Part shown: positions 23,691 to 37,400 of the stretch, in pieces
Numbering within the stretch: the stretch's first letter is position 1
Layout: every line of letters begins with the position of its first letter
DNA from: Paramacrobiotus metropolitanus
Taxonomy: Eukaryota > Tardigrada > Eutardigrada > Parachela > Macrobiotidae
Assembly: GCF_019649055.1 (NCBI RefSeq)
Contig: NW_026570240.1
Coordinates: 1,178,001-1,242,000, forward strand
Direction: 5' to 3'
DNA: 64,000 nucleotides
The notes under the pieces: generated by a model
The model's database searches: none
Seen by the model: the letters and a program-made list of their open reading frames with translations, nothing else
What the model was told of the DNA's origin: nothing
Position numbers and translations under genes: made by a program

Positions 23691-26600
23691 ATGGAGAGTG
23701 TTAAGGAAAACCCTACGTTATCCAGTAGCGATATGTTCTTCGCGGAGAGCGGAAGAAACTCAGGAACCGAAGAAGAAGTTCTGGCAGACTGCGAAATTCT
23801 CGAAGAAGACTTCGCATCTTCGCGCAATTCGTCTGATCATTCTCTTTTGTGTGATTCTTCATCTTGCACATCTGAAGTGAATGGAGACGATACAAGGTAT
23901 GGTAATTTGTAAAAACACCATAACAGGTACGAGGTAGTCTTCTCAAGGCTACAGGTGGGGAAGAATCTTGAAATCTTAACCCAGGTGTGCGTGCGTGCAT
24001 CGTCATTTTGTCGTGGTTATTTTTGTTGAGCAGTTAGGCATTAGCTCATTAGCACGTATTACCCACAAAATACAATTGTCTCGCTTCATGCCTTTTAAGA
24101 AATTCAGAGAAACTCACATTTCATTAATAGATGTGGAAGGTGCGCATAGCATCGTGCAGTATGTTTTTTAAACGCGGTGGATCTACTCTGTAATCGTGCC
24201 AGAACTGGATTACGAATCGCTGAGCATAGGATAAAGCGATTCGCTGTGGTCTTTCTCCAAGAGAAGTTTTCTGTACAACAAACTATAGTCAGTTACCTAA
24301 CTTTAGTAGAGGCTCCGAGCCATGGTGCATCCGATTTGGTAGGACTGAACTTTGTTTTCGTTTGCCTTGATCAGTTGAACTTGCTACTTTTGGTACTCGT
24401 GTGGGCGATCTAATGGATTAGCCACAATTAAATAATTATGAAGCAGAAGCACTGACACTGCAGCATTCATGCCTTGTCACCGTACGATGTGTCACAATAT
24501 ACGAGTATGCAATCTGATCGCGGCTTGATATTATGGCCATGGCGCGATCATCCTTTGCTTTTCTTTATAGTCAAATGGAATCATTTTACGCTTCGGAAAA
24601 CTTGTCAAATGGTCACACGGAACCGTTCTCCATGAGTCCTTCTTTTCGTGAGCTGGACGCACTTTTAGGCGAAACACCTGCAGACCTTCCGGATCCCCCT
24701 TTGAAGAAAATTGAGGATTTCGTATCAAAATCACTGGCCAAAAAGATGTCAGCCAGGCGCAATATTCGCAACGTGAAATCTCTGAAAGAACTCAATCCAG
24801 AAACGCGAAAAGCGATGGAGGAGGAGAATGCCAAAATTAGCGCAATGGAATTAGGCCAGAAAGAGGCTGTAGTAGATCTGGAGAATGAGAGCGATGACAT
24901 TGAGATAGTGGAAGTACGCAACGAAAACCGCTCCACGGGGTCGGGATTGAGGTCGGAGAATTCGGCTGCCCGCTCGAACGGGGATGTCGTATGTATGGGT
25001 AGCTATGGTGCTTATCCGTCCATCTCGTCCTTCCATTGCGATGATGCGGCCAACATTCCCGACGAGAACGGCCAGATTCTGATTAATGTTAACCGGATGA
25101 AGAGAGAGCCTTGCATTTATGTGGCTGACCAGCTGGTCCCGCATTTGCGTCCTCATCAGGTAACTGGAACACCGACATTTTTTCATAAACTTAACCTGCT
25201 TTAATTTTTTTCATAAGAACGGTACAACAGTCTGTACCTGTATATGCTAATTCACCTTGAAAGAAACCACTGATTGTCTGCACTCATCCGCAGAGTCAAA
25301 CAAACAAAACAAAATTGAACCATCAGAGCCGTCGCGAGGTCTGAGGGTAGGGCCCACAAATCCTCGCGCCAGCCGCTCCCTTTTGGAAATGCACAAAAAA
25401 TGTAGGAAGTGGTTGAAAATCCACTTCTTTATTAAAATTTTCGGCGAGCGAACGCGCTCCCTGCAGTTGTTGCCAGCATGCCCTGCGCCTTCTTCCAAAC
25501 AGCTACTTGCAGTTAACAGTAAATTGGCGTCAGTAGATTCATGAGAATGCGTTAATAATATTGATTGTGGAATAACTGATTGAGAATTATTTTCCTGCAG
25601 ATTGGCGGTATTCGATTTATGTACGCTACATTAATCGAAAGCATCAGCAAATTCACTAACAGCCCTGGGAATGGGGCTGTTTTGGCGCATAGCATGGGCT
25701 TGGGGAAGACGCTGCAAGTAATAACATTCTTGGACGCCATTTTTCGGGATACACCGGTCAAGTCGGTCCTGATCGTGGCGCCACTGAATACTATGGCGCA
25801 TTGGATGGCAGAATTCGCCAAATGGGTTCCCCCGGAAAGTCGCCATGAGAGAATGAAAGTAATATGCATTCGCGATCAGAAAGCAGCTGTGCGCAGCGCC
25901 CTAATTGAAGGCTGGTCGGAAGAAGGTGGTGTGCTTCTAATGGGTTATGAGAAACTCCGATCTATCGTCGAACAGAAAGGCGGTAAAACGGGTGGAGAAA
26001 AGGGGAAGAAAAGGAACAGAGACCATGTGGACGATGATAGTCTGTTAGTTAATGGTGCTTCCTCAGCGGCGCCCAGTACCGAAGAAGATATTGATTTGGG
26101 AGGCCAAGTGATGCAGAAATGCGAGATCATTATTTGCGATGAAGGTTTGTTTTGTCTGCGTCAAAAAAACAAATTCGTTTCCTCTGTCAGAACTGAATGT
26201 TTTTTTGTGTAGGTCACCGCATCAAAAGCGCTGGTGCAGCCATAACGAAAATCCTGAAGAAAGTTAAGACAAAAAGGTGCCTGTTGAATTTTCTTTCTGC
26301 ATGGGGAACAAGCATATAAATAGTATGATTGTATTGTAGACGATTGATATTGACGGGATATCCTTTGCAAAACAATCTCATGGAATATTGGTGCATGGTC
26401 AGTATAAAATACCTGTCGACACATTTAACAAAAACGTATGGAAAGATACGTATATGTCTAGTTCTTTTTAGTTGGCCGTTAATTCATACTCTTATTACTA
26501 AACTGTACTGTGTACGTGGAAGGCTTCAAGTCGTTTTTACTGTTCGCATTTTTCACTTGATACAGCAACTTTTTATCTGAATTTTATAATTTACACAGAT

Positions 26601-28721
26601 CGATTTTGTGAGGCCATTTCTACTGGGAAATGAGTCGGAATTCGGAAATCTGTTCAAGAATCCCATCGAAAATGGACAGTGTGCTGACAGCAGTGATGCG
26701 GATCGTCGACTAATGCGTTATCGAACCTATATTCTTCAGCGCACTCTAAGTCGCATTGTACAGCGAAGGGATTCAAGACCATTGATTGCTGAACTACCAA
26801 AAAAGCGTGAATTTGCGTTAATTTTCCGACAGACACCGGCTCAAACGAGCCTATACAAAAGTGTCTTTGAAGAATTAATCGAGCACGGGGAATCTCTGAA
26901 TGCAGTTGCGTTGTATGCAACGTTTCGCAGTATCACGCAGCATCCAGCGATCTTTTTTGCGCATGTAAAAAAGCTGGTGAACTCAGCGGTCGAAACATCC
27001 GGCCAGATTGAGGTCATGGGCCCAATTAGACAGTTTCTCGTGAACATGGTGCAGGAAGGTAAATGGGAGCGATTCCTGACGAATTACGATACCTTCAAAC
27101 ACGAGGAGATTTTAAGTGGGAAAATACTTTTTCTGAAAATTTTAATATCCGAAGCCGTGGTTAAGCGGAAGGAAAAGATCATCGTTTTTTCTCAGTCCAT
27201 TGATGTGCTGGATTATTTGCAAGAGTATTTGCCTGCTCTACTGCCGGCGCGTGATGAAAAACAGGACAGTTTTCCTGTTTGTTTTCGCATCGACGGCTCC
27301 ACTTCCAGTCACGAACGGGAGCGTATGATCAATTTGTTCAATGATGAGAACGATCCCACTCAGATATTTCTGATCTCAACGGATGCAGGAGGAATTGGTA
27401 TATGTTATTTCTCACCGGTTTAACCACATCTCATATTAGTAAAATAGTTTATTTTCAAAATTTAGCTGTTGTTTGTGAAATCTATTCATTTCTAGGTATT
27501 AACTTGACGGGAGGGAACCGGGTAGTGATTTTGGATGTGTCATGGAATCCCAGCAAAGACATTCAGGTACTTATGTGGGTAGATTTGGTTACTTACAGAG
27601 ATACGCGAAATAGACAAAAATGCTTTGTTTTATATTGAGCTGTGACCGGCGGGCGAAATAAGATTTGTTTTTACAGGCAATCAGTCGAATCTATCGATAT
27701 GGACAAAACAAGATTTCCACTGTATACCGCTTGGTGGGGGATGGCTCAATGGAGCGATGCGTTTTTGATCGGTACGTTCAGGCGTTCACGCTGTCGATAA
27801 ATATGTTTTATTGTATCGCATCATTTCCGCGATTTCATGCTCATAAATTTTTCCCACAGACAAATTCATAAGCAGTTCCTGTTCAAAAGAGTTGTCGATG
27901 ATAAGAGTCCCATGTTAGCTATCAACCAAGCCGATCTGGGTAGCCTTTTCCGGATCAATGACGTAGTCGGGCCCGAAGTCTGGCATAAGATATGCCGTTC
28001 CCCGTTTCCCGATGAAGCGAAGGAGGATGACATTCTCAGTGCGCTGGACACCAGTGACATGTTCCGTCAGTATCTTGCCGAAGCCCCGATGGTCATGGAT
28101 TCCATCCTGGAAGCTGATGACTCTGCACAACTATCTGATCTCGAGCGCCGTGAAGCTGAAGCCAATTTCCTGCGGGAAAAACGGCCAGGAGATTCTTTGT
28201 CCGCCAGCCGCAGACCTTATCATCCTATTAGCAATATTCGGCAATTTTATCCATCTCCGCAGTTTTCTGGGGGAGCGGGAATGTATCGTGCGCACATGCC
28301 CTTGCCCCATGGGAGTATGGGAATGACACAGTTTCCGGGACTGCGACCGGCTCCTCCCAAAGCCCAGCACATTCCTTTGGAGCAGGCGGTACTGGATAGT
28401 GCATTAGTAAAAGAAATCCGTGAACGGGTGGCTAAGCGAGAGGATTTTTGCGATCTCATTCAGCGCTACGCGCAACCCCTTCAAGGCCGCGTGATTCGGC
28501 ACACAATTCCCGACCCACAAGGAAATCCTTCCATTGTTTATTCACTGCATGCACCGGGTGTCGCTGCCTACACGGTTTTCAGAATGGATGGCATGGCATA
28601 CAGAATGATCAATAATAGCATGATGATGCCATCACACCCACCACCGCAGCCGATGGCCAGTTCGAGCCGATCAGTTCCGGCGGCTGACCCTGATCCCAAT
28701 GTGCCGACTCAATCTGAGTAA
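23691..28721 (+). CDS. RAD54L2: SNF2-family ATPase ARIP4 / RAD54L2, 9 exons, 1095 aa
   Basis: ARIP4 is a nuclear Rad54-like translocase and cofactor of steroid receptors. Exons: 23691-23896, 24571-25159, 25601-26144, 26213-26276, 26340-26397, 26599-27397, 27496-27566, 27677-27771, 27860-28721. The N-terminus is acidic and Ser-rich. The helicase core follows: LRPHQIGGIRFMYATLIES (Q-like start), Walker A in LAHSMGLGKTLQVITF, IVAPLNTMAHWMAEF, the Walker B box IIICDEGHRIKSAG (DEGH, as in this subfamily), LTGYPLQNNLMEYWCM, then the second lobe with EKIIVFSQSIDVLDYL, STDAGGIGINLTGGNRV and motif VI AISRIYRYGQNK. The core has an insertion of basic and acidic residues before the DEGH box. The C-terminus is proline/methionine-rich. 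The first intron is 674 bases. Vertebrate ARIP4 is about 1,460 aa; the shorter tail accounts for most of the difference. Confidence 0.93.
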
Positions 28722-28991
28722 CATTTCCGGCTTGGGGGATTTTTCTTTGTATATATTTTTTGTTGTAATTTTTGAGATTATGCTAACCGTTGTTAACCCT
28801 GTGGATTGTGCCGTTGAGTTTTAATAATTTTACCCTTTGTTACCCATTGCTCCGGTATGTTGTTTTTATTTTTCGGTGTTAACCCTGTACGTATGCAATT
28901 CGCTTGATCTATTTTGAAGACCGGCGGTCTCTGATGTTATTTGTCGAGGAAGGGAAAACGTTATTACGTCCATTGTACATGTCTTTCGACA

Positions 28992-28997
28992 AATAAA
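28992..28997 (+). terminator. AATAAA poly(A) signal, RAD54L2
   Basis: The hexamer is 271 bases after the stop codon. Confidence 0.5.
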
Positions 28998-31438
28998 CAA
29001 CTGGTTTTATGACAGTTTCCGGAAGTGGCGTGGCGTGGTTTCTGCAAAATAATAACCTCGTGTACACAGCCAGCGTATTTGAACAATGCCGCAATTTTTC
29101 AATGGTGGACACTGCACTGTTTGCTGATAAAGTGCCGCTAGCGTTTGAATTGACTGGCAGATAACGTTTGGAATAATCTTTGTGCGTGATTCGCCGCACA
29201 ATTCAGAATTACGTCGTAACTGAATTTTTACTAAAATATAAAATGATACAGTAGTGCCGTACTTTACATGTACTGAAGGTTTATACCGAAGTATCTGTAG
29301 ACTGTATACTTACTAGACATGTAATTTGCGTATCGAATGTGCACGCTGATTTGGTCCTTGAATTGTTTCCTTGAATATATTCCTTGAATTGTTCCTTGAA
29401 TATATTCCTCGAAAATATTCCTTGAATTGTTTTTAGACCAGTTTTCTAAAAGCTCCATTTAATAAACGTGATTCGGCTAAAGTTTTGCGTTGCCGTTCCA
29501 CCTGTTGAAAATGCACAGAAGTGCAGTTTTTGTACAGAATATATACCTATGGCCGAAAGTTGCGATTTGTCGAATAAATACTGTTTTATCAGAATCGTAA
29601 ATCTATAAATGTAGCGATCGCAGTATGAATTTACAATTACGGCGATAAATAAATACATCTGGAAATAAGGTACTGTCTGTACAAATACTTGGTTCGTAAT
29701 AATTTTGTTGCTCAGTCGTCGAGCAGACCACCGACTGTGGGTGAGTTCTCTAGTGTACCGTGGTGTTGTACCAAAGTTCAGAATGTTGCAGCACAGGCAT
29801 TTGTACAAGGCATGTTTCTGAAGAAGCTGCGCGGTTTTTCCGGAGCTCGTTAAATTAAATAAAGTCTAGTATGACACGTACCTAAAGACTTCCTAACCAG
29901 CGTATGTAATATTAATTTTATGAATACCATGCCTACTGCGAACTGCATTAGCGCGCGATCGCCTAAATAGTATATTTATGCATGCAGGAAGTAGTACATT
30001 AGCAGCGTTGTTCTGAACCTTCCTTTCTGCTAAGTGGTCAATTTTAGCAGTGATGCACAAAATTTTCTGTAAATGAACTTTTCGATATTGAGCATTAGCA
30101 CAAAAAGGACACAAGTACTTAATTTATGGTGCGCTGGCTGCAATTGTATTGGTTATATGTCCATTTACGCTGCTGCAGCTGCATATATATTCCCGGATTC
30201 ATGCTAAATTAAACGAGCGTCAGCATTGAAAGCGAAGAGTGAATGCGGGCATACTGGTACCACACTCTCCGGCATTTGCGTCTACGCATTACTCATTACT
30301 GCACTGTTAAACTGGGATATTGTGCAATATCCGTGAGCCGGGGCTAAATGGTTAAACGTTAACGGATAACATCGCAGCAGCAGTGTGTTTGCATCTGTTT
30401 TTCAAGGAGGCTAATCATGGGAATACGATACACAGATCCATCCAGCCGGCTCTTCTGGTCCGGGCCAACAACACATCGACTATTTCCAATCTTCAGTTGC
30501 TAAAATTGTTGCCGTATGCTGCTGTGTGGGCAAATTTTGTGTGTCTTGCATAAGAATGATCATGATTGAGGTTCTGTATTCAACGTATACGCGCCGCTTC
30601 TGTGCCAATAGAAATGCACTTTACATTTCGCCCGCCACCAACTCTCGTGTATGTTTTTCTAGGGGAATGCCGATGATTTTGGGTGTTGATTTTTTGTGCA
30701 TTTGATGTATTGTTAGGGATGATATTTGCTCTGCCAGCCCTTTTCCGCCTACTACCAGCCTTTGATCTAAACGTGCACCGGTACAGTACACAATGCACCG
30801 GTGATACGTCACATTACATTCACTAAGCGAAGTCGATGCGCATACGTTTTCGCACGCGAAACAACAGATCGACATCCATATGTGCTACCCATTATCTGTG
30901 TATATCTTGGCGCGCTGGCTTTCTTTGCAAATTACAGACGCCGCGCATTATCCACTGCGGTATTTCCTCTGAATACTATACGGTGTATAGCTGCTACAGC
31001 TTCGTGATTATCGATGCAGAACTGCTGGTGAATAAAAGAATTTCAGTGGAGCATAGCGACTTTGTGGTTGTGTCTAGATCTGTGTGGGAAGACGGGCGCG
31101 TGTCATAACGATTTACCCGTAAACACTTGCACTTGGATGCCGTCGCATAACTTATTAAGACTCTTCTTTCTGGAGTTTTGCATCAAGTTACTATGTGTAG
31201 GGCGTCTTAATTAGATAATGTGTCCAACTTTTGATTGCACGGTAACAGACCCGGCGTACACATCTACACAGCCAAACTGACAGTGGCTTTTAAAAAAAGT
31301 TTGTCCAAGTTCGCCGCTCACTTCCGGTTCCTGAGTAGCCGCAGAAAGATGCTTTAAAAGCCGGCAATTACAATGGCATGGAGTCTCGCGGACGAAGACA
31401 CACTCAACTAGTGGTGACATCAACGACTGCTACTGATC
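28998..31438. other. Intergenic region upstream of the DAG lipase gene
   Basis: About 2.4 kb of AT-rich sequence. It holds a short CCTTGAATATATT repeat (29355-29430) and many ORFs of 60-120 codons whose translations show no domain. One 51-codon ORF (29009-29164) looks mildly protein-like but stands alone. The promoter and 5' leader of the DAG lipase gene must be here. Confidence 0.5.
29355..29430. repeat. Short imperfect tandem repeat of CCTTGAATATATT
   Basis: TCCTTGAATTGTT and TCCTTGAATATATT alternate about five times with substitutions. It is a local minisatellite. Confidence 0.7.
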
Positions 31439-34400
31439 ATGCCCGGATTAGTGTTATTTCGCCGACGATGGGCTATTGCCTACGATGATCTTGTGTTCCC
31501 CTCACTATTCCTTCTCATAAGCCACATTATCTGGTAAGTAATCCGACTTATCGTTTATAAACTGACACTGATAAAAATGTCATTTAAATAGTGGCGCTGA
31601 TAAAATTTCTAGCATGTCGGCTAAACTTCTGTGTATTTGAAGTATGTTTGTTCCATTCAAGACGGTGTTTAGTGTTAGTTCGCAGAAGCATGAATGATAG
31701 TAGTCTCAAAAAGGTTAAGAATGAACAAAAAAATGGAAAAACCACGGAGTTGTAAATAACCCGAAGGGTTGTTTAACGTGTTTTTACCGTATGAAGCGGT
31801 GACAATGATGTCAACAAAACCGAAGACACAAGTTGTTTTTACACATTCGACAATATAGTCGTAAAACTTCTGATACTGATTTCTTCCTCCATGGCTCTAT
31901 AAGCCAACTCAGAAACGCAGCAAACAAACACCGACTGTCGCAAATACTGTATAAATTAATCTTATAACTTATTCAATTCGGGATCTCAAAAAGTCTCCCG
32001 TGTTAATTATGGAATTATTTAAAAAAGCGACAGAATATTTTGATTCAGCTGTAAACAAGTTGATTGATTTTGTTTAATTTGTCGCTTCAGTGTGCTGGTA
32101 GCGCTGCAATATTTCATTTTGCATTGCCACAATATTAATATTGTCAAGAAATGTAGAAATACAGTAAGAATCGCACAGTATTTTAGGTTTTTATCGTACA
32201 CCTATCACAGTATACCTAAACGTTGTAAGCTTCTATATAAGCTATACATAGCATTTTCCAGTTTAAGCATTTCAAAAATGGTGGCTATAAATGGAAAAGG
32301 ATTTGATAAACGCCCTTCCCTTTTCCGGAGCTATGAAGAGAATATACTGGTAGGAAAAATCTAAGGTGAAGCTGATTATGTCTCTTCAAAAGGGCATTTG
32401 GGGATTTTGAATGAAATTCGTCGTCAGCTACTGTCGATTGTGACGGTGTTATAAAGCTATCGATCTTATGCTTGGGAAATTTCGATGCATGGAAATCAAG
32501 TGGCTTAGGGCTGGTTAATCCGATTTATCAGCAACCGTTTATCACGGCTTGTAATATTTACGTTGTTATCTTGTTTTATTCGCTTATTACGTTTATTTGG
32601 ACGTTTTCATACTTTAATGCAGCACATATTGTGGCATGTATAGGATTATTAATTTCCACAAATATGACGTGAGTGAAAATTAAATGGGAGGTAGGAGGGA
32701 ATCTCCACGAATCAACACTGTAGTTACAGAAATGCCGACAGGCGGAATAACCATCAGTGCCTTTTGCAACGCTTTATACATTCATCTTATAGCCATGATC
32801 TAAAAGAAACACGCGATTTCCATTTTGCATGCTTTGTTTTCTGCTGAAAAATGGCACGCTGATGTGGCAAAATACATTACGCTCATATTGGTATTCGAGC
32901 TACACAGGTAGTAAAAATGGCAAAAACGAAGATCAAAAGGTCTCGAAAGACCGCGAATATGCAATAACAGCAGGGTTATAACTGGAAAAATAAACGAAGT
33001 TTTTCTGCTAAATGGAATTATGGCATGTACTATACCTGATATTTCAGTTACAGATACATACTGCGTATTTAAAAAGGCAGAACTCTCTAAATTCAAAGTT
33101 ACGCATTTTGCCGTAAAATTTCGACTGATGGCAAATCACTTGTAGACTGTATTTAGCTAGTACTGTTAGCAGGCGTAGATTTAACTACGGTATCAAAAAA
33201 CAATATACTTATTTACTTACATACACATGCTCTGTTCAAAAGAAATATTCAATCACATTCAATAATACTACATCAGTTTAGAATACCAGAACAGGAAGCA
33301 CTTTTTTGACATCTACCTTATCACAATTAAAAACAACGGACATCCTCTGTAAAAAGCCGACATCAGTAATACTTTAAAGTGAATTACAGTGCGACAAATG
33401 CATTTACAGTGGACTGCGATATTGTGGAAGGTGTTATATTGCCTCCACTGTGCTTTGCCACATTTCGTGCAGAAAGTCCTTAAGTGCGACGTTAAAGATT
33501 TACGCCGGCTATCAAGGAATTAAATTTTTTGAATGATTTGTGCATTTGGCAACATTGTGGTCCAAATGTAGGCCGGTTACGCCTGAAAAGATTTTCTCGT
33601 TAAATTATGGATGATTTGCGCTTGACTAACGCAGAATTGTTTCGCATTAACGAAACGCTGTTAAACAGTAACTTAAAAAGCATTTCCAGTGACGGAGAAA
33701 TGTCTTCATTGATGGATTTCAAAGGCATGCAGCATGTGTGGTGTGCGATTAAGTCTACAGTTAAAAGAGAAATTGTATTACGTATACGATTTTCTCCGAA
33801 TAAATAAACTGTTTGCCCTTCAAGTTCATAACCAGTTGTTTTCCGTCTGATTTAACTGTCGGCGCCCCGTTCGCCTGTAGTTATGATTACGTACATCGCT
33901 GGTTTATTGCTGGCTAGCAAGCCGGTTACAACCTTTTTAAGTTGTAAAAATTGTAATATGAGATGCATTTGCGCTTTAGCTTTCGGGGTGAACATGTTTT
34001 ACTCCGCTTAGCATTTCCGCTGTTGTAATCCATGAAGCTCCTAGTAATTTATTATTACAGCTGACTATATGCTGCAATCGTATGATATTTGGACAGTACG
34101 TTGTACTCTACAAAATTACTTCATAAATTCACAGTAATGTTCACAGAGTCTAAACCAACTAAAATACAACAAATTATTATTAGTTAAGCGCAAAGCAAAT
34201 TTTTCTGAGTAGTAGTAAATGACGTATTTTATGACAGTAACATTAATGTCACATTGTCACTAGAAAGTATGAAAACATGACCTCAAGTTTTGTCGAAAAT
34301 GTTGTAAAGTTGTTCAACAATAAAATCATTTTAAAAAAACATTCGCCTTGAATGGTCAAAGTTATTAAAAGTATGGAATACGGGATAGCAGTGCTACAGA

Positions 34401-37400
34401 GAGCTACAAACCTACATAAAATAAAACTGTAAAATTGCAAAAAAAAATTTGTACAATTGGATGAATAACCAATCGGTTCGAACATACGTACTAAATGTCC
34501 AGATTGTACGTCTACTTATTTCTGGGCGTACCGCATGTATTTGGACATACCTATATTTGGAATGTATTTCGACATTTCACAATATGACCATACATAAGAT
34601 ACATATGAAAATAAGATGTCGCAACGTCTAGTTGTGACGACAAAGAGATATATTTAATGATATAATTATAGGACCGCGATGGAAATACTCCTCTACATTC
34701 TCGTTTATCAACTTGACGGTTACTGCAACCAGCTGCTACAAATTTACGCCCTTGGAAGTATAGTAATAACTAGCCTGGCGGCAGTTCTGGAGATTTGTAT
34801 TGGGTGTGTGACGAAACGTGGATCGATTATGAACACAAATATCCGAAAACCCGTCCGAGCGTTTTTGTACTTTCGATGTGGTAAGGGGAACTAACAAACT
34901 GATTATGTGTTAATCCAAAACCTGATTAACATATGGTAAACCGTGGCAAACCGGTGAAAATTGCACTTAAGCTTTTGACAAAACTTTCTATAGGCTAACC
35001 TTTTGTTCTTTTAATTATTGTATAGCTCTGTTTTTCTTGGAATGTGGCTGGACAGTTTTTGGAATAGTGTGGTTGGCAAAATGTTACCCTACAAGTTTGG
35101 ATCTTTTTCCAAAATCAACGAGTTTGGGTAAGCGTACTGGGCATCGCCCCTTGGCTTTCTAATAACTGGGAAGTTCATACTGTCTTTGTATTATGCGTGG
35201 TGAATGCAGTATTTCCCACTAAACATGAAAATATACAGCTTTTCGCTTTTCAGGACTTGTGATATTCAATGGAATTTTTATACTGATTGTTATTGTTGGA
35301 GTTTACCTTTCTTATGATTACGGAGGAAGTAAATGGCTAAAACTCAGAAAGTAAGTATCAGTTGCGTGGCAAGGCAAAAAGAAGAGGACTACTAAAACGA
35401 TTAAATTTAAGTAAAAGATTTATGCATTATCAGAGAGGTTAATTAAAGCTTGACAACAGGTACGAAGCAAATATTCAGATAACTGGCTCAAAACTGCATC
35501 ACGGCAGCGGGACGCCAAGAACATGGAGAACGAGGTACAGATGCTTATATAAATATATCATTTTTGTGTTTTAAATTCTAACTGCTCACTTTAGGCATAA
35601 ATAGATGATGCTTGTAGTAAGTGAAAAATTAGGACAAATTTCAAACTTTTCAGAAAAACCGTCCGGGCATATCAAACAAGTTGGGATCGTCGATGCCGGC
35701 TGCTGTTCTGCTGTTTGGGCACAGGCCAAAGGGTGGGTGAGTCGACTTGCAACGAGCCATCCATGCCGAAACTGGCGATACTGATAATGCTGTTTGTCAA
35801 TCTGTTCAGACGTCCCTTGGAGAAATTGCTCAACTCTTATCGGATTTCTTTCGGGATTTGGATCTGGTAAGCTTGCCGTCCTGCTGGTAGCCGGCAATTT
35901 TATCATGCAGAAACCGAGATTACTTTTATACCCTCCGTTTGCAAGATTTTATTTTTGTTTACCTCTGTGAATGCCCTATAGTTAAACAAATGTCGCTTTA
36001 CAGTGTACGCTGGACTTATCTTGGTTTGCGCTGTAGGTCCCATCTGATATCGTTGCGGGAGTGATATTGCTGCGGAAATATCAGAAGCTGCGTCGCAGTG
36101 CCTTGCTTACCAAAGTAATACGCGCCACATCCGTATTGTGCGGTAGCGTATATACAATACATAGACCGACAAACTGTAACCCGAGAAATTCATTCCGTGA
36201 CCATGCAAACATCCCCTTTGCCCTGCGTTCATGTACAAACGATTCTTCTAATTTGTAGAACAGGACATACAAGTTCCTTTCTGGAGCGCCGATCACCAAG
36301 GATACAAAGTTTCTGGATTTACAGGACCCGGTACGTGCAAGGCAGGATTCCCCTGTGGTCAGCAGCAACCAGATGTGTTATATGATTTATACCATTCTGT
36401 TGCGTTACCACAAGTTATTGTAGGCTGCACAGCCAACGAGCAACACTAAATAAAAATTTGTGGTGATGTTGATAATTATTGTTTGCATGCAAACATCAAT
36501 TATCAGCTGTTTACAAAAAGTGTATTTACAGATAATAGGAAAACATACTTTAAGTATTGTTGTTAATAATGTTTTTCCACTTTTAGGTGGTATCGAAGGA
36601 GTACAAGCAACTCGTTCGTTATATGCGATTTAGTCTCGCAGGTGGGTTTGGGATCGTTTTAAGGTCATTTTTAGTCATGCGCTATGGGTCCTATATAGAT
36701 GCATAACGTAAAGTACCACATTCAGAAATACTGTACATGTATTTTAATAAATGCTTATGATAATGAAAATATTTTCACTAATTTCGGCTTCGTTTCATGT
36801 GCGTTGCTGATGACATTAAAATGACATCGTAATCAATCAATCATATGCCCTACAGTTTACGGATGGCCGATGTACTTATTTCGCGGGAACACTTGCCGAA
36901 AACTAGTGGGAGTATTACCGGGACTGCGGTGTGTGTGCTGCTTCTGGCTTCCGGCGCGATTACCGGGAATTGAAGTGCTAGATGATAACTGCTGCAATTG
37001 CAATTCCTCTGCTATGTGGGCAGTTATGGTATTCATGAACCAGCAGCGTATAATGCCTCGACGGCAATTACTGTATCTATTACAAAATAGCCTGTTGTGT
37101 TGTATTCAGAAATCGGTTGCCGAAGATGAGTCAATCCAATTTATCCACGCATCATATACCGGCGGGGTTGGAATAACACCGTACTTCCTGGCACTTGACC
37201 ACCTCGAGAAGAAGATTGTCGTCACCATCCGGGGAACGTTGAGCATGAAAGATATCGTTACTGATCTAAATGCAGATGCCGAGTTCATCCCGGTTGATCC
37301 TCTACAAACCAATCCCCCGTGGCTAGCCCATAAGGTATTGTACGTACTGTGCATTCGTACTTATTGTGACACTGGCACACATTTATAAATTTTGTCCAAG

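Noticed and set aside
29009-29164. 51-codon plus-strand ORF with a fairly protein-like composition
   Set aside because: It lies at and beyond the RAD54L2 poly(A) signal, has no splice partners and no family similarity; probably chance.
33607-33807. 66-codon ORF in the first DAG lipase intron
   Set aside because: The flanking exons join perfectly without it, and it has no domain.
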